Of a stretch of 48,412 nt of DNA, positions 40,632 through 48,412 are shown one piece after another. The notes under the pieces are model-generated. The model was not told the DNA's origin, searched no databases, and worked only from the letters and a program-made list of their open reading frames with translations. Made by a program: the position numbers and the translations under genes. Numbering within the stretch: position 1 is the first letter of the stretch; the number at the start of each line of letters is the position of its first letter. The stretch covers positions 1 to 48,412 of the forward strand of contig JACOEJ010000019.1 of assembly GCA_024998645.1 (NCBI GenBank), in the 5' to 3' direction. This DNA is from Nitrospira sp. Its GTDB lineage: Bacteria; Nitrospirota; Nitrospiria; Nitrospirales; Nitrospiraceae.

Positions 40632-41411
40632 CTACGCAATCGATTGCACCTGGCTTCGAATCAAGGGAATAAGCTCGACTCCATTTACACTCCAAGCTTT
40701 TCCCCAGACTGCAGTCGGGAACAACGTCTGGCTCTGGGATTCAACCAGCCGTTTCCATTGTTCATGATTCTCAAAAGGTATGCCTCGGTCCTTCATCTCT
40801 TCTGCGTTTAAGAAACCAAGATACACAAGAACCACGGGAATCCCCATCGTCGTGACTTTCCATGACCAGGCAAAGCGATTAGACATTTGGTAATGGGAGT
40901 CCCTGGAGAGATTCCAGACGAGACCACTAGCAGAGGATAAAGACTGGCTAGCTTCATCAATGCAGGCACCAATTCCCTTATGGTTAGAACTGCTGTCTAG
41001 GGAAGCCTTCTCGTCAAACGGTTTACCGCCCGACTCTTTTATTAGCTCACTATCGTGGGCCTTTGCCTCAACTAGGATTAGTCCTTCCCGGCCACCAATC
41101 GTCGCCTGACTGATAATGTCCCAGTTTGGGGTGTTCGCGGCAGCGTGTCTAACGGCCAGCCACCAGTTGGAAATATCTTCTCGCTGAGAGCCTGATAAAA
41201 ACGGCGCGGTGTCGCCCAACTTCCCTTCGGCTGGATCAGAAAGACCCTTCGGTGCCCAGACATGGCGCGATGGATCAACAACCGCATGCGGTGCGACTAA
41301 GGCAGTCAACCGTCTGGCAACATCTTCGCGCGCACCTTCTGCGAACAACACGCATCGCGCACGACTACCTCGCTGCTCTTTCGCTGGAAGACTCCCTAAC
41401 CGATTAGCCAT
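40632..41411 (-). CDS. Hypothetical protein with PD-(D/E)xK nuclease-like motif
   Basis: 'NWDIISQATIGGREGLILVEAKAHDSEL' (D...ExK-type); 259 aa. Confidence 0.6.
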   Translation of the reverse strand: MANRLGSLPAKEQRGSRARCVLFAEGAREDVARRLTALVAPHAVVDPSRHVWAPKGLSDPAEGKLGDTAPFLSGSQREDISNWWLAVRHAAANTPNWDIISQATIGGREGLILVEAKAHDSELIKESGGKPFDEKASLDSSSNHKGIGACIDEASQSLSSASGLVWNLSRDSHYQMSNRFAWSWKVTTMGIPVVLVYLGFLNAEEMKDRGIPFENHEQWKRLVESQSQTLFPTAVWGKAWSVNGVELIPLIRSQVQSIA

Positions 41412-41442
41412 ATCCCCTCCTAAATTGCCAAGCTATCGCTGC

Positions 41443-41913
41443 TCACGCCAGAATCATTGCGATTTGGGACGGCGTCAGTAGCGCGTCTGGTTTGTGCCTA
41501 CCAAGCCATTCCATTGCCTCTTGTCCTGTTAGCCCCAAGACATCCTTGGCCAGCAACGCGGCAAACAAGGCTGTTCGCCCAAGTCCTGCAGAGCAATGGA
41601 TCAGGACATTGCGGCCGTCTGATGCACGTCCTTTTGCTTGCTTCAGCACGTCAGCCAGTTGACCATTGGAAGGGATGCCGTAGTTGGGAGTGGGAAGAGG
41701 GAAGACTGTCAGGCCTTCCTCTCGATAAAGCGCAAGCAAATCTCTCCCCGTCTTTTCCTTACACTCTTCTATTTCCGCCAGGAGAACAATCACGGAAATG
41801 TCGGAGGCTTTCAACTCCTGAAGGAGCGTTCCTCCTGGATCGTACAGTCCGAATGGCATAGGGCTACCGTAGACCTGACCGCGGAGATTGAGAGGATAGA
41901 CGGTAAATGACAA
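41443..41913 (-). CDS. Protein tyrosine/dual-specificity phosphatase family protein
   Basis: P-loop 'VLIHCSAGLGRTALFAALLAKDVLGLTGQEAMEWL' (HCx5R). Confidence 0.85.
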   Translation of the reverse strand: MSFTVYPLNLRGQVYGSPMPFGLYDPGGTLLQELKASDISVIVLLAEIEECKEKTGRDLLALYREEGLTVFPLPTPNYGIPSNGQLADVLKQAKGRASDGRNVLIHCSAGLGRTALFAALLAKDVLGLTGQEAMEWLGRHKPDALLTPSQIAMILA

Positions 41914-42001
41914 GTGAACAGGCCCCTAGCAAAACTGTGCGCTTCGCGTACGAGTGAAGCGCATAATCCCATATGCCCTATGTTCTCGACTCTCACCCAC
42001 C

Positions 42002-44182
42002 TCACACTTCATCGTCCTCGTCGTCCTCAGCCTCATCGTCCTCAACGTCTACGGCCATGGCATCCACATAATCTCGCCGAACCATTCGGAGTGACCGTCG
42101 GGATGCTTGATCTACAAGAAAAAACCACCAGCCATTGGTTTGATGCCCAACTATATAACTGGCAGCAGGTGATGGGCTTTCATACGTCACTCCATCAACC
42201 TCTACTTGCCCATCATAAAGAAGCGTGGCCACCTTATCGGTAAATTTCTTCTTTCTAGGGAAAAGAGCCATTCCTGAAGTGAGAGCTCCAGCGTTAATGA
42301 GGTCCACAAGCCGAATTTTCTTCCGCCTTATAGACTTCTCCTGAGCAAATCCTGAACGGTGATTGACAGGAACTGGCCAGACCTGCAGGATGACGTCAAT
42401 TAGCTCACGTGTCCGCACCTGTATAGCTTCATCTGTCCATTGATCAGCGGATTTTTTCAGAAGCTCTCGATTCAGAATCAAGACATCGTGACCTTCAAGT
42501 GCCTCCTTTTTTCCGCCAACCCCGATCCATGGTCCATTTGAAACTTTTGAATTCAGCTTGCCCGTTAGTAAAGTTAAGTTGCCAAGAGTATGAATCTGGC
42601 GATCCCGCCCCGCTTCGTCTCGCCCTTCAAGGGGCCAATGAGCGATCCATTTTCTCGGCATAACATGCTCTATGGCATATTTACCCCTAGCCACACGTTC
42701 ACCGCCAAGACCAACGGCTCCGCCCCGCCACCCCCTGAGGTGGTCTTCAACGGCTTCAAGTACCATGCGAAGTCGTCCTCGCCCGAGACGCCGATACGCA
42801 AGCAACTCTCTAAGCTCTTCAAGAATTTCATTATCATCAGGCCAATAGCGGCTAGCGACTGACTGCCCCGCCAAGTAAGACTCAATGACGTCGCCTGCCT
42901 TTTCTCTGCTTGCCTTCCGCACTTGCGAAATAAGATCGGCCATCACTTGGCTATAACTCTTCGTGGTCGCACGGACGAGCATTCTTCGCACCATCCAGCT
43001 CTCGACCACATCTAAAGCTTTAACGAATTGGGGAGCAGGAATCTGCGCCTGTTCAGGATCAAGCAAGCAGAGAACAAGTGGTTTGATGACCTCGCTCTCT
43101 AAGACGCCGGTACGATATCCAAACAAACCTAACCGGTCGATAGCGCCGGAATGGGCAGATGATCCCTTGATAAACTGCCGGTAAACGCTCGACGCCTCAT
43201 ATATTTGCGATAAGAGTTTGGGCATCGGTTGACCAGCATCATGATCCGCATACCGTTTAAATCGAGAAAAAACCTCGCGCGCCACTACTTCTTCACCGGT
43301 TTGAGCAATTAGCCAATGATTGAAAAATATTGATGACCTCGGTTGCCTTACACGACCAACACTAACTTCCGTCTCCCAAAATCCCGTCTCAAACTCCTTC
43401 CAGTTACTTTGGTAAGCGGCCTCAACTTGAGTGCCACTTTCGAGCAAGCGCTGAAAAACGAAATTCTTAATGAGGTCGGCTGCAGTAAGCTGCGCCCCAC
43501 GAGCGTTCAGCGTTTCGAAGATTTCTTGGGCGTTCTCATCGACCGTCAGGTCTATCACAACAATCTGCAAGAGCTCCCGGACAGCTAGCTCGATGGCAGC
43601 CGCTCGGGTTGCTATTCCCTCTTCACCGCCTAAGGCAAGCCACTCCCCTGCTTTCTCACTGAAAAAGTGATGCGCCTCGACCATACGTTCACCGCGGAAT
43701 CCTATCGCGGCGTAGTCAATGGGAGGCTTCGCACCCATCACTGCATTGAAAGCAGGCCGATCACGATTAGTTGGCCAGACTTTGAATCGGTCCTCCGGCC
43801 TGGAACAGAAAGGAGAGGCATTCTCAACAAGGGGCTCGATTCTGAGTGCCGGAGCTAACGCTTTAGCCAGTTGAAGTCGGGCGTGCAGAGCATCGAGCAG
43901 GAGTTGTAGGGTCGTAAGCCGCTGTTGGCCGTCAATAATGGTTCGTTCCTGCATCAAGCCTGTTTGCCGCTGGACTTGCTGAAGTACAACCGCACCAAGA
44001 AAATGGGGATGATGCTTGTCCGCTGGTCGTTCAAGAATCCTCTCCGCGACGCGAGAGACGTCATTCCACAAAGGCTCCCACTGGTTCTCCTCATTCCACA
44101 CATACGGGCGCTGGAATAAAGGAACGACAAGACGCTGAGGCTGCATAAATACCATCTGTGGCGTGCGTACTTGCGTTTCCAT
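42002..44182 (-). CDS. GmrSD-type (DUF262-DUF1524) protein with C-terminal RAMA-like domain
   Basis: 'TIIDGQQRLTTLQLLLDAL'; 'YAIEHVMPRKW...IHTLGNLTLLTGKLNSKVSN'; C-terminal 'IRLVDLINAGALTSGMALFPRKKKFTDKVATLLYDGQVEVDGVTYESPSPAASYIVGHQTNGWWFF'. Confidence 0.88.
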   Translation of the reverse strand: METQVRTPQMVFMQPQRLVVPLFQRPYVWNEENQWEPLWNDVSRVAERILERPADKHHPHFLGAVVLQQVQRQTGLMQERTIIDGQQRLTTLQLLLDALHARLQLAKALAPALRIEPLVENASPFCSRPEDRFKVWPTNRDRPAFNAVMGAKPPIDYAAIGFRGERMVEAHHFFSEKAGEWLALGGEEGIATRAAAIELAVRELLQIVVIDLTVDENAQEIFETLNARGAQLTAADLIKNFVFQRLLESGTQVEAAYQSNWKEFETGFWETEVSVGRVRQPRSSIFFNHWLIAQTGEEVVAREVFSRFKRYADHDAGQPMPKLLSQIYEASSVYRQFIKGSSAHSGAIDRLGLFGYRTGVLESEVIKPLVLCLLDPEQAQIPAPQFVKALDVVESWMVRRMLVRATTKSYSQVMADLISQVRKASREKAGDVIESYLAGQSVASRYWPDDNEILEELRELLAYRRLGRGRLRMVLEAVEDHLRGWRGGAVGLGGERVARGKYAIEHVMPRKWIAHWPLEGRDEAGRDRQIHTLGNLTLLTGKLNSKVSNGPWIGVGGKKEALEGHDVLILNRELLKKSADQWTDEAIQVRTRELIDVILQVWPVPVNHRSGFAQEKSIRRKKIRLVDLINAGALTSGMALFPRKKKFTDKVATLLYDGQVEVDGVTYESPSPAASYIVGHQTNGWWFFLVDQASRRSLRMVRRDYVDAMAVDVEDDEAEDDEDDEV

Positions 44183-44392
44183 GATCAGAACCTTCCTCTA
44201 CATTCTCCTGAACTCTTCATTTCCGAGATCATCCTCAATCATTTGGAACTATTCGAGGTCGCCGACGATTTCTTGGCAATGAACTGGCATTGAAATATGG
44301 GGAATGGTTCCTGCCCCCTTTATTCCCCTGATACGACACAATCACCGACAGAAGACCCCCCGGCACCTTTCCTTGCCCCTTGGGCATTTCTA

Positions 44393-46861
44393 TCAACATA
44401 AGACCGCGACCATCTCGGCGATCACCACGAGTTCATCGGCACTATCGTCTTCAAACACGATCGGCTTGTAGCTCGGATCAGTTGATTCCGGTTTTAGAGT
44501 AATTCGCCGATGTCGCCAGCTGTCGTCTTCAGTCTTGGCCTTTTCACTTTCGTATTTCTTGATGGTGTAGTGCCCGCCGGTGTCAGGATCATCAATACTA
44601 CGGTGTTGGACTAGAACTACTTTCCCTTGTCGTGTACCGCCTGGATTAAGAGTAAACAGACACCAAGCGCCGTTTGGAATCCGCTTATTCATGGACTCAC
44701 CAATAACCCTGGCGACGAATTGTCCAGACTTAATTCGGAAGCTATCGGGTAACTCCACCCAATGATATTGCCCGATATTGGCGTGATCGCCGGTCTGCGG
44801 AAATTGATTAACTGATTGCACCTCACTAAACAATCCAGCTGCGATTTCGAGGTCGTATAGAGGGACGGAATTGATAAAAGGCTGAACCTGACTCGTCGGA
44901 AGAAATCTAAGCGTGAGTCCATTAAATCGACCACTAGCTGGCTCGGCAGTCCCTCCAATGGTTTGCTGCCCGACTACTGAGTTTTCCTGGTAAGCCTTCT
45001 CATCCCTCCCCATCAACTGCTTAAACCAAACATTCGTTTCATTGTCAGTGCAAAAGACATAGCAACCTTTCATACCGCGAGTCATTAAGGTCCGATAGGT
45101 ACTCTTGATAATGACATCAGCCTTTTTCTTGGCCGCAATTGGATCTTCTTTCAGTAGTGACCTATACCCCTTAATCGAAGCATCTGTCTTTGCCCTCTCG
45201 GTTGCATCCGTTACCGCAACACCATCACGGATGACAAAATCTGGGCCTATTATTACCCCTATGTAGTCGGTCTCGAGCCCCTGACATGTGTGGATACAAC
45301 CTATTTCATTGACCGAGTCTGGTTTAACTATCCATAGATTTGCGTCAGTAGATAGATTCCATTTCATGGCGAACTTGTGCTCATCGATAATTATGTCATT
45401 GAGCGTTGGATCCCTCTTGCTGATCCAGTTCCAGCAGTACCCAGCCACTAGCCGCGCCCTGTTATTGATGCGATTCTTTTCGAAGATTGCGTCTCGGAGT
45501 TCACCGGGAGAATCAAATACCCGGAAGTCATAGTTGACACCCTCTAAGGTTTCATTGGCGGTATCACGGATTTCTAGAGCATTATCAATCCATGCGAGGT
45601 AGCCATCAGAGCCGTTACACCGGAACTGAGATTGCAGATCCAGCTGATACACTGTGGCGCCCAACCGCTGAGCCCAGTCCTTGATCGTAGCCGTCTCGCC
45701 TATATCTTTGAAGGTGACCCTCTGATCTTCATCGATAAAGAAGATGCTGAACTTCGCTGCATTTATGATTTCCTTAATCTGGTTTTCTCCCAGATTTTGG
45801 AACATACCGGACTTCTCATTAAGCCGATGAGCCTCGTCGACGATAAGAGCGTCAAATGCGTTGGATTCCGTCCCGGTATAGACACCCGACCCCTTGAACA
45901 AGTTTTCGATGTGACTTTTTCTAAACGAGCCGGTCAGGAGCGCTGCATAGACCGCACGCGGCGCGGCGTTCTTGGTGACGTACTGGGCTAGCATGTATTC
46001 TTTGGTGAGTGCGACGAGGAGATTGATAGCCACCACAGACTTCCCTGTGCCGGGACCGCCCTCCACAATGAGCACATGCTTCTCTTTGACCGTGGCTGCT
46101 TTCGCAAGCGATATAGCTGTTTCATAGACGATCTTTTGATCGTCTATCATCAAGAACTCCTGATTGCCCTGCAAGAGCGACACTAGCTTGTCAGTAAGGC
46201 TTTTTGATGGTCGAATTCTGCCTTGATCGATCCGATACATCACCTCACAAGAATCACCATACTTAACGTGTTCTTTGATGAACTCGGCAAGTTTCTGCCC
46301 ATCCCTGCGGAGGAACGCAGGAGCCTTGTGGGTGTGGAACTCATAAAAAGAATCGTTAATAACGTCATCGGAGACACAGTTGTGCAAGTAGGCGCAGGGC
46401 CTCAGTCTCACATTCTCCCGTTGCACGGTTTCGTTAAAGTCCTCAAGGAAGGCGGCATAAGTCCAAGCCTGATACGAGGGATGAGTTGCTTCGCGTTCCA
46501 TTCCGCCGACAAATGTCCTAACAACACCATCCATACGGGTAGCTTTGACGCTCTCCCACTGTTTCAACTCGATGATGATGGCGGTGGCCTGTTGATTTTG
46601 CCCCCTTCCTGTGAGAATAAAGTCGATGCGCTTTTTGCTTTGAGGGAGCGTGTATTCGATCGCCACGCCTGAGTTGCTGGGGATTTGATCATCGGCGAGC
46701 ACCTGGCTCATGTACAACATTGAATTCCGCCAGGAGGCCACTTCGCTTTTGCCAGTTGAGTGGCCTAAGTGACGCCGGAAAGAGACTAAAATCTGATCAT
46801 CTATCGTGTCAGCACGAACGTCATTAAGAAAATCCATCTTTGTTGACGCGTAGACTAGCAC
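44393..46861 (-). CDS. PD-(D/E)xK nuclease - DUF2075 helicase/ATPase - S24 (LexA-like) peptidase fusion
   Basis: 'KKRIDFILTGRGQNQQATAIIIELKQWE'; Walker A 'VEGGPGTGKSVVAINLL'; Walker B 'DALIVDEAHRLNEKSGMF'; C-terminal 'FVARVIGESMNKRIPNGAWCLF...HYTIKKYES'. GTG start after GAGGAGGTGAG. Confidence 0.85.
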   Translation of the reverse strand: MLVYASTKMDFLNDVRADTIDDQILVSFRRHLGHSTGKSEVASWRNSMLYMSQVLADDQIPSNSGVAIEYTLPQSKKRIDFILTGRGQNQQATAIIIELKQWESVKATRMDGVVRTFVGGMEREATHPSYQAWTYAAFLEDFNETVQRENVRLRPCAYLHNCVSDDVINDSFYEFHTHKAPAFLRRDGQKLAEFIKEHVKYGDSCEVMYRIDQGRIRPSKSLTDKLVSLLQGNQEFLMIDDQKIVYETAISLAKAATVKEKHVLIVEGGPGTGKSVVAINLLVALTKEYMLAQYVTKNAAPRAVYAALLTGSFRKSHIENLFKGSGVYTGTESNAFDALIVDEAHRLNEKSGMFQNLGENQIKEIINAAKFSIFFIDEDQRVTFKDIGETATIKDWAQRLGATVYQLDLQSQFRCNGSDGYLAWIDNALEIRDTANETLEGVNYDFRVFDSPGELRDAIFEKNRINNRARLVAGYCWNWISKRDPTLNDIIIDEHKFAMKWNLSTDANLWIVKPDSVNEIGCIHTCQGLETDYIGVIIGPDFVIRDGVAVTDATERAKTDASIKGYRSLLKEDPIAAKKKADVIIKSTYRTLMTRGMKGCYVFCTDNETNVWFKQLMGRDEKAYQENSVVGQQTIGGTAEPASGRFNGLTLRFLPTSQVQPFINSVPLYDLEIAAGLFSEVQSVNQFPQTGDHANIGQYHWVELPDSFRIKSGQFVARVIGESMNKRIPNGAWCLFTLNPGGTRQGKVVLVQHRSIDDPDTGGHYTIKKYESEKAKTEDDSWRHRRITLKPESTDPSYKPIVFEDDSADELVVIAEMVAVLC

Positions 46862-46879
46862 CTCACCTCCTCAGAATAG

Positions 46880-47242
46880 TCACCTGTATTCAGAATATTT
46901 CTTCGAACTACCCCGGACCTTATCAGGTGGATACTTTTCCGCGTTAATCGCAAGCTTCTTCTCAACAGCAGCCAGGACATCAACCTTCAATTTGTCCGCC
47001 AGCCTAACCAAATACATCTGGATATCCGCAATCTCTAGCTCGACTTCGGCGATTTTCTCTGGAGTTAGGTTGCGGCTTTGCTCTTCGGTCAGCCACTGAA
47101 AATGTTCAACGAGTTCAGCAACCTCAGCCACTAGTGCCATCGACAGATTTTTCGGAGAATGAAACTGCTCCCAGTCTCTTTCGAGAGCGAACTGACGGAG
47201 AATATTTTTCAATTCTTCTAGAGTATTTTCTGACATTGTCAT
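46880..47242 (-). CDS. MazG-like nucleotide pyrophosphohydrolase
   Basis: 'RDWEQFHSPKNLSMALVAEVAELVEHFQWLTEEQ...EVELEIADIQMYLVRLADKL' (ExxE...ExxD). Confidence 0.9.
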   Translation of the reverse strand: MTMSENTLEELKNILRQFALERDWEQFHSPKNLSMALVAEVAELVEHFQWLTEEQSRNLTPEKIAEVELEIADIQMYLVRLADKLKVDVLAAVEKKLAINAEKYPPDKVRGSSKKYSEYR

Positions 47243-47344
47243 TCTAAAACCTCACATTGAACAGAATCATCAACTTGCTTCGCTGACGAGAAGATCGATG
47301 GCCAACCACCACAGCCTGGCTCGTTCGTTGAAAATTCAGAAAGG

Positions 47345-47490
47345 CGTGTCCGCGCACAAGGGGGGCACTCTTGAGGACCACTCCCCATCCGGCAACAAGA
47401 TGTGGACTTTTGTAATCTTGAACTTTCCAACCCGCCTACTCCAGCGCCTGGTCGATATGCTCACGACCTTGATCTTCGGGGGCCAGCATG
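47345..47490 (-). pseudogene. Remnant of type I restriction endonuclease R subunit N-terminus
   Basis: Minus frame from 47490: MLAPEDQGREHIDQALE*AGWKVQDYKSPHLVAGWGVVLKSAPLVRG, resembling the HsdR start 'EA+AREHIDELLEAAGW.VQDY'; internal TAG and then loss of similarity. Confidence 0.6.
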
Positions 47491-47713
47491 GGGCGCAGAA
47501 TACCCTGTTATTGCCAGGAAATCATCCCGCCTTTTAGGGGAATTCGGAAGTCCTGAGGGCTGAGCGGGGGTGTTGGGATTGGACGAGGAAAAACCCCGTA
47601 GGGCTACTAGGGCCTCTTAAAGAAGTGCTGGGGGCTACCCGGAAGTGCTGAGTCCTGAGTGCTGGGGGCTGAGTTGGGGAGAAAAAATGAATGACCTAGC
47701 TGGTGATATGGGA

Positions 47714-48067
47714 TCAGCCCTTTGGCGGACGTTTGGTCAGGGGCTTGACCATCTGGCGAATTTGCTTCTTGAGGGCAGGCAGATCCCGCTCTACCACCGC
47801 CCAGACTTCCCCGAGGTCAATTCCGAGATAGTCATGAACCAGGACATGCCGCATGGTGATGATCTGGGGCCAAGGCACTTGGTGGTGGGTCTTCCGGAAT
47901 GTAGGGGTCAGCTTACTGGCAGCTTCGCCGATGATCTGGATATGGTGAATCATCCAGGTGTGGACCAGTTCGTCTTCTTCGAAAACGCGCCGGCCGCGCT
48001 TGGCATGTCGTTCAATCTTCTTAATCGCGTCCAGGATATCCTGCAGACGGTCGCGATCATCCCTCAT
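47714..48067 (-). CDS. hepT: HepT-like (DUF86) HEPN toxin
   Basis: 'MRDDRDRLQDILDAIKKIERHAKRG', HEPN motif 'MRHVLVHDYLGID' (Rx4HDY). Confidence 0.9.
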   Translation of the reverse strand: MRDDRDRLQDILDAIKKIERHAKRGRRVFEEDELVHTWMIHHIQIIGEAASKLTPTFRKTHHQVPWPQIITMRHVLVHDYLGIDLGEVWAVVERDLPALKKQIRQMVKPLTKRPPKG

Positions 48068-48354
48068 AAGGCCACGGCATCTTTCAGCACGTCTTTTCGA
48101 ACCAAGCGGCGGAGGCCACGTTCGGAGGCCACATCGACTGATCGTTTTAGTAATCGCTCCAGATCGATGATCAAGGCCGCATGATCGAGGAGGCTTCGTC
48201 CCTCCTCCATCTCGACGAGAAAATCGATGTCGCTACCCCGGCGAGCGGTGCCACGGGCGACTGATCCGAATACCCGTACCTTTCGCGCACCATGCCGCGC
48301 GGCGATTTGGAGGATTTGGCTTCGTTTGGACTGGAGTAATTGGCGGATGCTCAT
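48064..48354 (-). CDS. mntA: MntA-like nucleotidyltransferase antitoxin
   Basis: 'VRVFGSVARGTARRGSDIDFLVEME' (GSx10DxD); start at 48354 after GGAGAGACGTG; 4-nt overlap with hepT. Confidence 0.9.
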   Translation of the reverse strand: MSIRQLLQSKRSQILQIAARHGARKVRVFGSVARGTARRGSDIDFLVEMEEGRSLLDHAALIIDLERLLKRSVDVASERGLRRLVRKDVLKDAVAL

Positions 48355-48412
48355 CACGTCTCTCCTGCGCGTAGTGTAGCCAAAACCCGCCGGGAACTCC
48401 AGCAATGCCCCC

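Noticed and set aside
1-48412. CRISPR array or complete mobile element
   Set aside because: No regularly spaced direct repeats, Cas, transposase, integrase or phage structural genes seen.

Overview
A 48.4-kb, GC-rich, gene-dense bacterial window. Gene content and style suggest a Nitrospira-like chromosome, but that is inference; there is no rRNA in the window to confirm it. Left (0.2-10.6 kb): a lipoprotein papain-like cysteine protease with two exported neighbours. It is followed by a compact two-partner-secretion cluster: TpsA filamentous-haemagglutinin-type exoprotein, TpsB transporter, TPR-CHAT caspase-like protease and a DUF928 protein. Middle (10.9-22.4 kb): a signalling cassette with a TonB-dependent receptor, REC-multiPAS protein, orphan ABC-type binding protein, HAMP/GAF histidine kinase and sigma54-type response regulator, flanked by two similar small single-TM proteins. 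23-37.7 kb: mostly housekeeping or stress genes (M90 peptidase with SEC-C, glutathionylspermidine-synthase-like, ODP/MBL, Tim44-like, DUF2934, BON, CsbD, DUF1328, OPT transporter, HflX, bactofilin). This part also holds a lysine-rich micro-ORF and hairpin module present in two diverged copies with compensatory stem changes. Right (37.8-48.4 kb): a probable defence island. It contains an HNH nuclease, two nucleotidyltransferase-based TA-like modules (one flanked by a duplicated pseudogene fragment), a PD-(D/E)xK-like protein next to a tyrosine phosphatase, and a GmrSD (DUF262-DUF1524) protein with a C-terminal RAMA-like domain. It also contains a nuclease-DUF2075 helicase-S24 peptidase fusion coupled to a MazG-like pyrophosphohydrolase, and an HsdR remnant. 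The best candidates for under-described systems are the helicase/S24 + MazG pair, the nuclease + phosphatase pair, the GmrSD-RAMA protein, and the TPS-CHAT-DUF928 cluster. No tRNA, rRNA, CRISPR array, transposase or integrase was recognised.
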